From Terriglobia bacterium (GTDB taxonomy: Bacteria; Acidobacteriota; Terriglobia; Terriglobales; Acidobacteriaceae), in contig JAIQFA010000057.1 in the NCBI GenBank assembly GCA_020073525.1, positions 1 to 34,687 of the forward strand: 34,687 nucleotides of DNA. Reading direction: 5' to 3'. The notes under the pieces were generated by a model. It ran no database searches and was not told the origin of the DNA. It saw nothing but the letters and a program-made list of their open reading frames with translations. The position numbers were made by a program, and so were the translations under genes. Position 1 is the stretch's first letter. The number at the start of each line of letters is the position of its first letter. Positions 14,783 through 22,620 of the stretch are shown piece by piece.

Positions 14783-15826
14783 GTGCCTGAATTAAGAAAA
14801 GACCCCGTCGTGGGCCGATGGGTGATTATTTCCACGGATCGCGCCAAGCGCCCAACCGATTTTGTGCGTGAGGCGGTGAAGATTAAGGGCGGATTCTGTC
14901 CGTTCTGTTATGGCAATGAAAGCAAGACCCCGCCCGAGATTCTGGCGTATCGCCCAAACTCCAACGGCAGTACTCCGCAGAAAGACAGTCCGGGTTGGAC
15001 CGTCCGCGTGGTTCCCAACAAGTTTCCCGCGCTGGGCATCGAAGGCAATTTGAATAAGCAAGCCGAAGGCATGTTCGACAAGATGAACGGCATCGGCGCG
15101 CATGAGGTCGTGATTGAAACGCCCGACCACAACGCCACCCTGGCCTCGCTTCCCGCGAAAAGGATTGAAGATGTTCTATGGGCCTTCCGCGACCGTATCC
15201 TCGATCTCAAGAAAGACCGGCGCTTCAAGTACATTCTCCTGTTCAAGAATCACGGAGAGGCGGCCGGGGCTTCGCTGGAGCACTCGCACTCACAACTGAT
15301 CGCGTTGCCCATTCTGCCCATTTACGTGACGGAGGAACTGCAGGGAGCCAAACAGTATTACATCTACAAAGAGCGGTGCGTTTTCTGCGACGCCATTCGC
15401 CAGGAGATGGAGAACGGCACGAGAGTCGTGGCTGAGAATGACGATTTTCTGACGCTCGCTCCGTATGCCCCGCGATTTCCCTTTGAGACCTGGATTCTTC
15501 CCAAGCGCCACGAATCCGCCTTCGAGAATTCGTCGTCGCAACTATTTGAAAATCTGGCGAAAGCGCTGAAGTTGCTGCTGATGAAGGCGGATCGTGTGCT
15601 CGACAATCCACCGTACAACCTGGTCGTACACTCCTCGCCGGTGCAGGATCCGACCAACGAGTATTACCACTGGCACATCGAATTCATGCCGAAGCTGACT
15701 AAGACTGCGGGATTTGAATGGGGAACCGGTTTCTACATCAATCCCACACCGCCCGAAGAGGCAGCGAAGTTCTTGCGCGAGGCGAGCGTGGAGGATGTGG
15801 TTCCGAGTCCGGTGGGCGTGCGCTAA
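14783..15826 (+). CDS. galT: Galactose-1-phosphate uridylyltransferase
   Basis: This 347-residue enzyme exchanges UMP between UDP-glucose and galactose-1-phosphate in the Leloir pathway. The active-site motif is H167-S-H169-S-Q171, the HxHxQ signature whose second-type histidine becomes uridylylated in this family. The CPFC motif at C39/C42 matches the zinc or iron site of bacterial GalT. A second CVFC motif at C199/C202 is absent from E. coli GalT. The start is GTG at 14783, with GAAAGGA upstream at somewhat long spacing; homology begins right there (PELRKDPVVGRWVIIS). Related members of this branch also act on other nucleoside-phosphate sugars, so the substrate is probable rather than certain. 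No other galactose gene is nearby. Confidence 0.9.
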   Translation: MPELRKDPVVGRWVIISTDRAKRPTDFVREAVKIKGGFCPFCYGNESKTPPEILAYRPNSNGSTPQKDSPGWTVRVVPNKFPALGIEGNLNKQAEGMFDKMNGIGAHEVVIETPDHNATLASLPAKRIEDVLWAFRDRILDLKKDRRFKYILLFKNHGEAAGASLEHSHSQLIALPILPIYVTEELQGAKQYYIYKERCVFCDAIRQEMENGTRVVAENDDFLTLAPYAPRFPFETWILPKRHESAFENSSSQLFENLAKALKLLLMKADRVLDNPPYNLVVHSSPVQDPTNEYYHWHIEFMPKLTKTAGFEWGTGFYINPTPPEEAAKFLREASVEDVVPSPVGVR

Positions 15827-15902
15827 GTTGCCGCGTTGCCGGGAACTGTACGTGAGAACTCAGTCGTCCCTCCAGGACTCGCCCAGCCTTATGGCGTTTC
15901 CA

Positions 15903-15916
15903 GGCGCTAAAGCGCC
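15903..15916. repeat. Short hairpin repeat between convergent galT and iscX
   Basis: GGCGCT and AGCGCC pair around two bases, followed by GGGGCTAGA. It resembles the interspersed hairpins of the GCTAAAGC type. The 176-bp gap holds nothing else recognisable. Confidence 0.5.
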
Positions 15917-16002
15917 GGGGCTAGATTTCCGGGTCTCTGCCGGATTGCCTGAAAACGAGTTCTGAGGCGTGCACTGGAGCGCTCGGGCTTCCGTTGCTGA
16001 GT

Positions 16003-16224
16003 CTACCCCTGGGTTCGATCGAGAACTTCGGCATGCCACGCCATCTGGATCGCTTCCAGCTTGGCTTCGTTCGACTTCGAGGGATCGTCTTTGAAGTCGG
16101 GAAGCGCGATCACATACTTGTGCAGGTCGGTGAAACGGACGGCGAGCGGGTCGATTTCCGGATGGTTTTCCGAAAGCAGAATTCCGATGTCGTCGGCATC
16201 GCTCCAGGTAAGTTCTTTTGGCAT
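16003..16224 (-). CDS. iscX: IscX, Fe-S assembly accessory protein
   Basis: This 73-residue acidic protein matches the IscX (YfhJ) family, with WSDADDIGILL, DPLAVRFTDLHKYVIALPDF and SNEAKLEAIQMAW as conserved blocks. IscX binds IscS and iron and tunes sulfur transfer. The ATG at 16224 is chosen because the MPKELTW start fits the family and GGAG lies about 9 bp upstream; the frame is open further only through repeat sequence. It is the last gene of the isc operon, as in E. coli. An 89-bp gap with a GCTGA-type repeat separates it from fdx. Confidence 0.92.
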   Translation of the reverse strand: MPKELTWSDADDIGILLSENHPEIDPLAVRFTDLHKYVIALPDFKDDPSKSNEAKLEAIQMAWHAEVLDRTQG

Positions 16225-16273
16225 GAATGATTGCTCCGATTGGCCGTTCGCACTAAACCAACTCCGATCGGGG

Positions 16274-16312
16274 TTGAGCTGAGAGCTGACGGCTGATGGC
16301 TGAAAGCTGTTT
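16274..16312. repeat. GCTGA-type degenerate repeat between fdx and iscX
   Basis: About 39 bp is made of degenerate 7-10 bp units (TTGAGCTGA, GAGCTGA, CGGCTGA, TGGCTGA, AAGCTG). It is like the GAGAACT and ACAGAGG types in build but not in sequence. Only one copy was recognised in this window. Confidence 0.7.
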
Positions 16313-16313
16313 T

Positions 16314-16727
16314 CTAATGCTCTTCCGAAACGTAATTCCGGTTCCAAGCCGGGATTTCCACGACCACTTTGCCCGGCTTCTTGATCACGGTCTGGCACCC
16401 GAGGCGCGAGTTTAGCTGAAGGTCGGCAGCCATGTCGAGTTTGTCGGCTTCGTCGTCTTCCATCTCTGAGATCAGGTCCGCGCCTTCTTTCACCCAGATG
16501 TGGCAGGTCGTGCAGGCGCAGTTGCCTCCGCAGGCATGATCGAGATGAATCCCGAAGTTCAGCGCAACGTCGAGCAACGATTCTTCCTTGCCGTGATCTT
16601 TGTATGGCAGCTTGCCGTGTTCGAAGGTCACCGTCTTGCCTTCGGGAAGAAACGTGACCTCAACCGTGTTTTCACCGGGAGCATCCACTGTGGTGGCTCC
16701 GGCTCCGTGCGTTTTTTCGTCAGACAT
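16314..16727 (-). CDS. fdx: ISC-type [2Fe-2S] ferredoxin
   Basis: This 137-residue adrenodoxin-like ferredoxin supplies electrons for cluster assembly on IscU. Cluster ligands are C66, C72, C75 and C111, in a CX5CX2C...C pattern. An additional cysteine, C70, lies in the same place as the extra cysteine of E. coli Fdx. Ahead of the core is an N-terminal extension of about 20 residues rich in Thr, Ala and Glu. The ATG at 16727 has AGGGGA just upstream. The gap to hscA is only 20 bp, so the two genes are cotranscribed, in the canonical ISC order. Confidence 0.93.
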   Translation of the reverse strand: MSDEKTHGAGATTVDAPGENTVEVTFLPEGKTVTFEHGKLPYKDHGKEESLLDVALNFGIHLDHACGGNCACTTCHIWVKEGADLISEMEDDEADKLDMAADLQLNSRLGCQTVIKKPGKVVVEIPAWNRNYVSEEH

Positions 16728-16747
16728 AGGTCCCCTGCAAACTGGTT

Positions 16748-18649
16748 TTATTCGAAATCTGCCTTCGCAACTGGATGGCCGGCACGTGGGCCTTCCTCAA
16801 AATCGGTGTCGTCCATGGCTTTTCCTTTGAGAGCCGTCGAGACCGCCGTATCCATCATGAGTTCCGCCAAACGCATCGTGGCCTGGTTCAGGGCGTCAAT
16901 GCCCTCCCGAATCGCGTGATAGTCATCGCCGTCCTTCACCGCGACCAGAGCTTGCTCCAGCGTACCGACGTTGCCGCGTTCTTCGCTCGTGAGTTCTTGC
17001 CAAGCCGGATTTATTTTTCCTTTTGCGAGCGCCGTCAAGATCGTGTCCGCTTCGCGGCGCGCTTCGATGACCTGGCGCTGCCGGAAATCCTCTTCTGCGT
17101 AGTCGAAGGATTCGAGCAGCATGTTCTCGACCTGCTCGTCGGTGAGGCCATAGGTGGGCTGGACATCGATTTCCGCCTCTTGTCCGCTGCGCTGCTCGCG
17201 CGCGGAGACGCGCAAAATGCCGTTCGCGTCGATCAGAAACTTAACTTCAATGCGCGGCATGCCGGCGGGCATGGGCGGAACGCCCTTCAGATCGAACCGT
17301 GCGAGCGACCGGCAATCCCGTGCCAGTTCGCGTTCGCCTTGCAGCACGTGAATCGCTACATTGGTCTGGCCATCCACCTGGGTCGTGTAGTACTGCGTTG
17401 CCGAAGCCGGGACGGTCGAGTTGCGCAGGATGATTTTGTCGGTCACGCCGCCCGCCACTTCAATTCCCAGAGATAGCGGAGTCACGTCGAGCAACAGCAT
17501 CTCTTTCGTAATTTCCGAGCCGCCACCGAGAATATTTGCCTGCACGGCAGCGCCGAGTGCAACCACTTCGTCCGGATTTAAGTCGGTATGCGGCACGCGT
17601 CCGAAGAGATCCTGTACCAACCGCCGCACTTTCGGGATGCGCGTGGAGCCTCCGACCAGCACCACTTCGTCGATTTGTTCGGGCTTCAGGCCTGCGTCTT
17701 TGAGCGCTTGCTTGCAAGGGCCGACGGTACGGTCAATGATCGGTTGGATCATCTGCTCGAAGACTTCGAGTGAGATCTCGCGCTGATATTTCTTTCCCCC
17801 GGGCAAATCGACATCGACTTTTGCCGCTGGCTGCGACGAGAGGGCAATCTTGGCCTCGATCACGGCCTTGCGGATGCGGGCTACAGCTTCACCGTTTCTC
17901 CGCACATCGAGTCCGAGATCGCCGCGAATGTCATCGAGTGCGACAGCGATGAGCAGATTGTCGATGTCATCTCCGCCTAAATGCGTGTCGCCGTTGGTGG
18001 CAATGACTTCGAAAATGCCGTCGTGCAGCTTGAGAATCGAAATGTCGAATGTCCCGCCGCCCAGATCGTAAACCACAATAATGCCGTTTGTTTTCTTATC
18101 GAGACCGTAGGCGAGGGATGCTGCGGTCGGTTCGTTCACCAGGCGCAGGACATTCAATCCGGCGATGCGGCCAGCATCTTTTGTCGCCTGCCGCTGCGCG
18201 TCGTTGAAGTATGCGGGGACGGTGATAACCGCCTGCGTTACGGGTGCTCCGAAGAAGCGCTCGGCGTTACGCTTCAATTGGCGCAGCACCAGCGCCGAAA
18301 TCTCCGGCGGGGTATAGGTTCGCTCACCAATCTTGATGCGCAGAACCTCTCCCGCATGAAGATCTTCCGCCAACTGGAAGGGGAACAGCTTCAGCTCTTC
18401 CTGGATATCTTCGACGCCGCGCCCCATCAGGCGCTTGACCGAGTAAACGGCTCGCTCCGGCGTTTCGATCAGATACTTGCGCGCGGCATTACCAACTATG
18501 ATTTGGTTCTTTTCGTCGAGCGCTACCACCGACGGGACGAGGTTCAGCCCGTCTTCTCCGGGGATGACGACGGGGGCGTCGTCCTGCATGTAGGCCACGA
18601 GCGAGTTCGTGGTGCCGAGATCGATGCCGACAATGTAATCAGAAGCCAT
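16748..18649 (-). CDS. hscA: HscA, Hsp70-type chaperone for Fe-S assembly
   Basis: This 633-residue Hsp70 protein releases Fe-S clusters from IscU using ATP. The nucleotide-binding domain opens with [14 protein letters not shown] and includes the [10 protein letters not shown] phosphate motif and the GGSTRIP motif. The peptide-binding domain follows from about residue 385. Its place between hscB and fdx and its lack of a long disordered DnaK-like tail support HscA rather than DnaK. The ATG at 18649 is preferred; a TTG three codons upstream would add MDK. No clear ribosome binding site is visible, and an inverted repeat ends a few bases upstream. Confidence 0.93.
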   Translation of the reverse strand: MASDYIVGIDLGTTNSLVAYMQDDAPVVIPGEDGLNLVPSVVALDEKNQIIVGNAARKYLIETPERAVYSVKRLMGRGVEDIQEELKLFPFQLAEDLHAGEVLRIKIGERTYTPPEISALVLRQLKRNAERFFGAPVTQAVITVPAYFNDAQRQATKDAGRIAGLNVLRLVNEPTAASLAYGLDKKTNGIIVVYDLGGGTFDISILKLHDGIFEVIATNGDTHLGGDDIDNLLIAVALDDIRGDLGLDVRRNGEAVARIRKAVIEAKIALSSQPAAKVDVDLPGGKKYQREISLEVFEQMIQPIIDRTVGPCKQALKDAGLKPEQIDEVVLVGGSTRIPKVRRLVQDLFGRVPHTDLNPDEVVALGAAVQANILGGGSEITKEMLLLDVTPLSLGIEVAGGVTDKIILRNSTVPASATQYYTTQVDGQTNVAIHVLQGERELARDCRSLARFDLKGVPPMPAGMPRIEVKFLIDANGILRVSAREQRSGQEAEIDVQPTYGLTDEQVENMLLESFDYAEEDFRQRQVIEARREADTILTALAKGKINPAWQELTSEERGNVGTLEQALVAVKDGDDYHAIREGIDALNQATMRLAELMMDTAVSTALKGKAMDDTDFEEGPRAGHPVAKADFE

Positions 18650-18664
18650 TTTGTCCAATTGCAG

Positions 18665-18738
18665 AAGTCAAAAGTCAGATTGCAGAAGTAAAATCACCTT
18701 GGGGTTACTTCTGCAATTTGACTTCTGACTTTTGACTT
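18665..18738. repeat. AAGTCAA-type repeat, inverted pair between hscB and hscA
   Basis: A 13-bp perfect inner stem (18679-18691 with 18705-18717) encloses a 13-nt loop. A 14-bp outer stem (18665-18678 with 18725-18738) is added after a 7-nt bulge. The arms consist of degenerate AAGTCAA/GAAGTC units. The structure fills the whole gap between the hscB stop codon and the hscA start. Confidence 0.85.
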
Positions 18739-18739
18739 A

Positions 18740-19489
18740 CTATTCCAGCGCCTCATTCACGTCCCGCACGAGATTCCGGACATAGTTCCTGCGGTTCAGC
18801 ACATCCAACATCTTGTCCAGGATCTTCCGCTGGTCGTCTTCGGTGCCACCATCAATCGCTTTGTCCCAGTGGTTCCACTCCGTCTTGAGCTCGTTGAACA
18901 GCGCGTCATGTTTTTCTTCCAGCGAAAGCTTGGCCTTGCCGATTTCTTCCAGCAAAGCAGGATCGTCTTCGCCCATCTTTTTCTGCATGCGCAGTTCTTC
19001 GAGATGGAGGTTGAGTTCGAAGACTTCTTCCAAAAGATCGGGAGGCACGACCTGTTTCTTCAATTCGCCGGTGGCGCGAGCCTTTTCCGTCGCCTGTTTC
19101 GATTGCTCTTCCAGTTCGATGCCTTCGAGACGTAGCAGGTACTCGGTGCGCTTGATCGGATCTTTCAGCGTGCGGTACGCGTCGTTGAGCATGGAACTTT
19201 GCTCCAGGCTCCAGGTGCGTTCGCGGTCTTCCGCCTGCCCGAATACGTCAGGATGCAGGCGGCGGCTGAGCGCGTAGAACTCTTTTTCCAGTGCGGCCGT
19301 GTCGAGGTTGAGCTTGCGCGGGAATCCGAAAAAGGTGAAATAGTCCACCGGTACCGGCGGCTGTACTTTGCCGCACGAATGACAGAAGTGCAGCGCGCGC
19401 ATCGTGCCGCAGGACCAGCAACTCGGAGTTGCGTCTGCGGGCGATTGTCCGGGCATGATCAGCGACGATTTGGATTCTGTGTTTGCCAT
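18740..19489 (-). CDS. hscB: HscB, J-domain co-chaperone with a zinc-finger-like N-terminus
   Basis: This 249-residue protein is longer than E. coli HscB (171). It stimulates the HscA ATPase and brings IscU to it. The J domain carries HPD at 79-81, and the C-terminal helical bundle (about 150-249) is the IscU-binding part. Ahead of the J domain are two CxxC motifs (C24/C27 and C36/C39), as in the metal-binding N-terminal domain of eukaryotic HSC20, which E. coli HscB lacks. A low-complexity N-terminus precedes it. The ATG at 19489 has no strong ribosome binding site. It lies between iscA and hscA as in E. coli. Confidence 0.9.
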   Translation of the reverse strand: MANTESKSSLIMPGQSPADATPSCWSCGTMRALHFCHSCGKVQPPVPVDYFTFFGFPRKLNLDTAALEKEFYALSRRLHPDVFGQAEDRERTWSLEQSSMLNDAYRTLKDPIKRTEYLLRLEGIELEEQSKQATEKARATGELKKQVVPPDLLEEVFELNLHLEELRMQKKMGEDDPALLEEIGKAKLSLEEKHDALFNELKTEWNHWDKAIDGGTEDDQRKILDKMLDVLNRRNYVRNLVRDVNEALE

Positions 19490-19536
19490 ACAAAATTCAG
19501 GGCGAGCGCACGGCCCGCCCTCTCACCACTGGTTGT

Positions 19537-19586
19537 GTGGGGACGGGCCTCGGGCCCGTCCAGACGGGGCGGAGCCCCGTCTCCAC
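19537..19586. repeat. REP-like pair between iscA and hscB
   Basis: GTGG plus the hairpin GGACGGGCCTCGGGCCCGTCC is followed by the hairpin GACGGGGCGGAGCCCCGTC and CCAC, in inverted orientation. This is a variant of the GTAG-headed elements with GTGG in place of GTAG. Confidence 0.75.
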
Positions 19587-19594
19587 ACGATCTA

Positions 19595-19996
19595 TTACGA
19601 GAACGAGCTACCGCAGCCGCAGGACTTGGTCGAATTCGGGTTTACGAATACGAAGCCTTGCTGCATCAGGGTTTCCTGGTAATCGAGAGTCATGCCGTGC
19701 AGATAGATGAACGACTTCGGATCCACAAAAACCCGAACATCTCCAAATTGAAATACACGGTCGCGCTCGCGGGGCTGGGTGTCGAACCGTATGTTGTAGC
19801 TCAGACCCGAGCATCCGCCGCCCTGCACGCCCAAACGAAGGCCGCCCTGCTCCGGCGAAACGTTCTCTTTCACCATGGCAGAACGAATCTTCTTGAGCGC
19901 GTTCTCGGTCACCTGGATTCCCTTGGCCGGAGCCGCGGGTGTCGTGGGCTTAGGCGCCTGCTCTTTGACCGCTTCGTCTTTGACTGCTTGATCCAT
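19595..19996 (-). CDS. iscA: IscA/ErpA-family A-type Fe-S carrier
   Basis: This 133-residue A-type carrier protein has its three ligand cysteines as C62 (GGGCSGLSY) and C126/C128 (SCGCG). A-type carriers take clusters from the IscU scaffold to client proteins. An Ala/Pro/Lys-rich extension of about 24 residues precedes the core, which starts at GIQVTENALKKI. The ATG at 19996 is preferred, since upstream the frame runs into a REP element at 20009-20069. It is third among the structural genes, after iscS and iscU, as in E. coli. It could be called iscA or erpA; the operon position favours iscA. Confidence 0.92.
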   Translation of the reverse strand: MDQAVKDEAVKEQAPKPTTPAAPAKGIQVTENALKKIRSAMVKENVSPEQGGLRLGVQGGGCSGLSYNIRFDTQPRERDRVFQFGDVRVFVDPKSFIYLHGMTLDYQETLMQQGFVFVNPNSTKSCGCGSSFS

Positions 19997-20008
19997 GATG
20001 GATTTCAC

Positions 20009-20069
20009 GTAGAGACGCGGCTTGCCGCGTCTCCTTTCGCGGCGGAGACGGGGCAAGCCCCGCCTCTAC
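20009..20069. repeat. GTAG-hairpin REP pair between iscU and iscA
   Basis: GTAG plus a GACGCGGCTTGCCGCGTC hairpin, a short spacer, then the facing hairpin with GACGGGGCAAGCCCCGCC and CTAC. It is nearly the same as the element at 3200-3277. It occupies most of the iscU-iscA gap. Confidence 0.85.
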
Positions 20070-20079
20070 GGCACGTATC

Positions 20080-20496
20080 TTACTGCGCTGTCTGCACTGC
20101 CGCCGGCTTCGCGGTTTCCTGCTTCTTCTTCCAGTCGCCGATCGCGGCCCGGATGGCATCCTCCGCCAGCACCGAGCAGTGAATTTTCACCGGCGGCAAG
20201 GCCAGTTCCTTCACGATCTCGGTGTTCTTGATTTCGAGGGCCTGGTCAATCGTCTTGCCCTTGACCCACTCGGTCGCGAGCGAAGACGATGCAATCGCCG
20301 AGCCGCAGCCGAAGGTCTTGAACTTCGCGTCTTCGATGACGTTGGTCTGCGGATTGACCTTGATCTGCAGCTTCATTACGTCGCCGCACTCGGGCGCGCC
20401 TACCAGGCCGGTGCCCACGTCGGAATCCTTCTTGTCCATGGAGCCAACGTTGCGTGGATTGTTGTAGTGGTCGATCACTTTATCGCTGTAAGACAT
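20080..20496 (-). CDS. iscU: IscU, Fe-S cluster scaffold
   Basis: This 138-residue scaffold protein builds [2Fe-2S] clusters. The three ligand cysteines are C37 (APECGD, with D39), C64 (FGCGSAIASS) and C107 (KIHCSVLAEDAI). The LPPVK motif that HscA binds is at 100-104. The core matches E. coli IscU (128 residues) along its length, and a short Lys/Ala-rich tail is added. The ATG at 20496 begins MSYSDKVIDHYNNPRNVG, the family start. A 67-bp gap separates it from iscS and shows no repeat. Confidence 0.97.
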   Translation of the reverse strand: MSYSDKVIDHYNNPRNVGSMDKKDSDVGTGLVGAPECGDVMKLQIKVNPQTNVIEDAKFKTFGCGSAIASSSLATEWVKGKTIDQALEIKNTEIVKELALPPVKIHCSVLAEDAIRAAIGDWKKKQETAKPAAVQTAQ

Positions 20497-20563
20497 TTTT
20501 CTTCACCCCTTCTTAATGACCCCAGATTAAGGTTTCCAAAGTTGCACCCAAGCAACCTTGCTT

Positions 20564-21853
20564 CTAGTGCGCTTCTGCCGCCCACTTCACACTCTTCAGG
20601 TCAACGCCCTCTTTCGCCATTTCGTAGAGCGGCGACAGTTCGCGCAGACGCAGTACCGTTTCGACAACGCGGTCGCCCACGTAATCGACCTCGGCTTCGG
20701 TATTGAATCGGCCAATACCAAAGCGGATCGAGCTGTGCGCCAGATCGTCGCCTGTGCCGAGAGCCTTCAATACATAAGATGGCTCAAGCGTCGCCGAGGT
20801 GCACGCCGATCCGCTGGAAACTGCGATATCGTTGATGCCCATCAACAGAGACTCGCCTTCCACATAGGCAAAGCTGATATTCAGATTGCCGGGCAGGCGA
20901 TGCTCCCAGGAGCCGTTGATGTACACCTCGTCGAGGCGGCTCATGATGCTGTCTTTCAGCCGGTTGCGCAAGCCTGCCAACTTGCAGGACTCCTGCGGCA
21001 TCTCTTCCTGCGCGATGGCGCACGCCTTGCCGAGGCCGGCGATGCCGGGGACATTGAGCGTTCCGGAGCGCATGCCGCGTTCGTGGCCTCCGCCGTCAAT
21101 CAGCGGCACCAGTTGCACGCGCGGATTCTTGCGGCGCACATACAGCGCGCCTGCGCCTTTCGGCCCATACAGCTTGTGTCCGGTGATCGAGGCAACATCG
21201 ATGTTCATCTTGTTGACATCCACCGGCACCTTGCCGATCGCCTGCACGGCGTCGGTGTGGAAGATCACGCCGCGTTCGTGGCACAGCTTGCCAATTTCCG
21301 CGACCGGTTGCAGCACGCCAATTTCGTTGTTGGCCGCCATAATCGTGACCAGAATTGTCTTGTCGTCCATGGCGCGCTTCAGGTCATCGAGATCAACCAG
21401 GCCATCCTTCTGCACCGGCAGATAGGTCACGCGGAAGCCGAACTTTTCCAGATGCTTGCAGGTGTCGAGCACTGCCTTGTGTTCGGTGACCGCAGTGATG
21501 ATGTGGTTGCCCTTCTCGCGGTACATCTCGGCAACACCTTTGATGGCGAGGTTGTCGCTTTCGGTGGCACCCGAGGTGAAGATGATCTCTTTCGGAGTCG
21601 CGCCGATCAGCTTGGCGATGCGCTCGCGCGACAACTCGACCGCTTCCTCCGCCGCCCAGCCAAACGGGTGATTCCGGCTGGCGGCGTTGCCGAACTTCTC
21701 CATGAAGTAGGGCAGCATTTCTTCCAGAACCCGAGGGTCCATCGGTGTGGTCGCGTGATTGTCCATGTAAATCGGCAGCTTGATCCCGTTGGGAGTTGGG
21801 CGCTGTCCGTGGTCCTGACTGGTTGGGGTCGCCGTCTTCACATCCGTGCTCAT
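20564..21853 (-). CDS. iscS: IscS, cysteine desulfurase
   Basis: This 429-residue PLP enzyme takes sulfur from cysteine and passes it to IscU. The PLP lysine is K227 in [11 protein letters not shown], and the catalytic cysteine is C351 in [14 protein letters not shown], the group I (IscS/NifS) loop. PLP-pocket features HATTP and ATESDNLAI are present. About 20 extra N-terminal residues precede the core start [14 protein letters not shown]. The ATG at 21853 has AGGAGAAAAGG upstream. A hairpin repeat lies in the gap to iscR. Confidence 0.97.
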   Translation of the reverse strand: MSTDVKTATPTSQDHGQRPTPNGIKLPIYMDNHATTPMDPRVLEEMLPYFMEKFGNAASRNHPFGWAAEEAVELSRERIAKLIGATPKEIIFTSGATESDNLAIKGVAEMYREKGNHIITAVTEHKAVLDTCKHLEKFGFRVTYLPVQKDGLVDLDDLKRAMDDKTILVTIMAANNEIGVLQPVAEIGKLCHERGVIFHTDAVQAIGKVPVDVNKMNIDVASITGHKLYGPKGAGALYVRRKNPRVQLVPLIDGGGHERGMRSGTLNVPGIAGLGKACAIAQEEMPQESCKLAGLRNRLKDSIMSRLDEVYINGSWEHRLPGNLNISFAYVEGESLLMGINDIAVSSGSACTSATLEPSYVLKALGTGDDLAHSSIRFGIGRFNTEAEVDYVGDRVVETVLRLRELSPLYEMAKEGVDLKSVKWAAEAH

Positions 21854-21874
21854 GGTTACCTTTTCTCCTGCTCA

Positions 21875-21936
21875 GCCCCTAAAGGGGCAAATCTTTTCTC
21901 AGCACTAACGGCACCGCTGAGGCGATGCCCTGATAC
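21875..21936. repeat. GTATCAGGG-family repeat between iscR and iscS
   Basis: Hairpin GCCCCTAAAGGGGC (21875-21888), a weaker central part, then CCCTGATAC (21928-21936). The ends match the right half of the element at 34169-34346. It lies in the 91-bp iscR-iscS gap. Confidence 0.75.
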
Positions 21937-21944
21937 GAACCCTA

Positions 21945-22412
21945 CTACGAGATCGTTATCAAATCGGCCGGCTTCCGGGTCTCCTGCTTGTTGACGTGGA
22001 GCACTTCCGGCTCTTCCTTCATCTCTGAAATCATGATGTTCTTCAGCACCTGTTCGATGCTTTCATTTACTTTCCGCAGCGGCTCGCGAATCGTGCAGCG
22101 GTTGCTCTGACCACACTCTCCCCGCACGGTGACGCACGACGTAATGAACAGCGGCCCGTCAATGGCCTTGATTACTTCGAATGCGGAAATCATCTTCGGA
22201 TCGCGCGTGAGTGTGTAGCCACCATTCATGCCATGCTGGGATCTCACCAGCCCGACCTTTGCCAAGCGTTGCAGAATCTTTGCCAGCGCTTCCTGCGGAA
22301 TGCCGTAGGCCTCGGCGACGTCCTTGGCGCTACATGCGCCCCGGTCGGAGTGCTCGGCCAGATGTTTCATGGCCATGAGCCCGTAATCCGCCTTTTTGGT
22401 CAGTTTCAGCAT
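21945..22412 (-). CDS. iscR: IscR, Rrf2-family regulator of the isc operon
   Basis: This 155-residue Rrf2-family protein has a winged-helix DNA-binding domain (about 1-70, with MLKLTKKADYGLMAMKHLAE and the GGYTLTRDP wing). Its three cluster-ligand cysteines are C93, C100 and C106. In E. coli, [2Fe-2S]-IscR represses its own operon at type 1 sites. The C-terminal tail (about 130-155) is longer than usual. The ATG at 22412 fits the family start; the longer frame to 22514 is not needed. Two GAC-N7-GTC palindromes stand immediately upstream, so feedback control is likely. It is the first gene of the isc operon. Confidence 0.93.
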   Translation of the reverse strand: MLKLTKKADYGLMAMKHLAEHSDRGACSAKDVAEAYGIPQEALAKILQRLAKVGLVRSQHGMNGGYTLTRDPKMISAFEVIKAIDGPLFITSCVTVRGECGQSNRCTIREPLRKVNESIEQVLKNIMISEMKEEPEVLHVNKQETRKPADLITIS

Positions 22413-22423
22413 GGTGCGGAATG

Positions 22424-22440
22424 CCGACCTATCTGGTCGG
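22424..22440 (-). promoter_or_regulatory. IscR/Rrf2-type operator, proximal site
   Basis: A perfect inverted repeat, CCGACC-N5-GGTCGG, contains the GAC-N7-GTC core of IscR type 1 sites. It lies 12 bp upstream of the iscR ATG, so bound IscR would overlap the transcript start or ribosome binding site. Confidence 0.65.
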
Positions 22441-22472
22441 ATAAAACTCCGACTGTTTCGGTCGCATTTCAA
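22441..22472 (-). promoter_or_regulatory. Candidate iscR promoter
   Basis: On the minus strand, TTGAAA (22467-22472) is a possible -35 box and TTTTAT (22441-22446) a possible -10 box. The spacing is 20 bp, longer than usual, so this is a weak call. The distal operator lies between the boxes. Confidence 0.35.
22449..22465 (-). promoter_or_regulatory. IscR/Rrf2-type operator, distal site
   Basis: Read on the + strand it is CCGACT-N5-GGTCGC, again with the GAC-N7-GTC core but with imperfect outer bases. Its centre is 25 bp from that of the proximal site. Confidence 0.55.
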
Positions 22473-22620
22473 TACTAAACGTGGTTGCCAAATCACGCAA
22501 GGCCGATCAGGCACCGGCCTGATTTAGCGTCCGAATGGTAAGTTTCAGCAGGTAAACGGGTTAGGTGTGGAGCGGGATAAGTCTTCGGCGACATTTTCGC
22601 AGCGCACGGTGGGATATCCG

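Noticed and set aside
20558..21994. A 478-codon open frame on the + strand antisense to iscS
   Set aside because: iscS on the minus strand is certain by motifs and context. The + frame reads as compositionally odd sequence with no domain.
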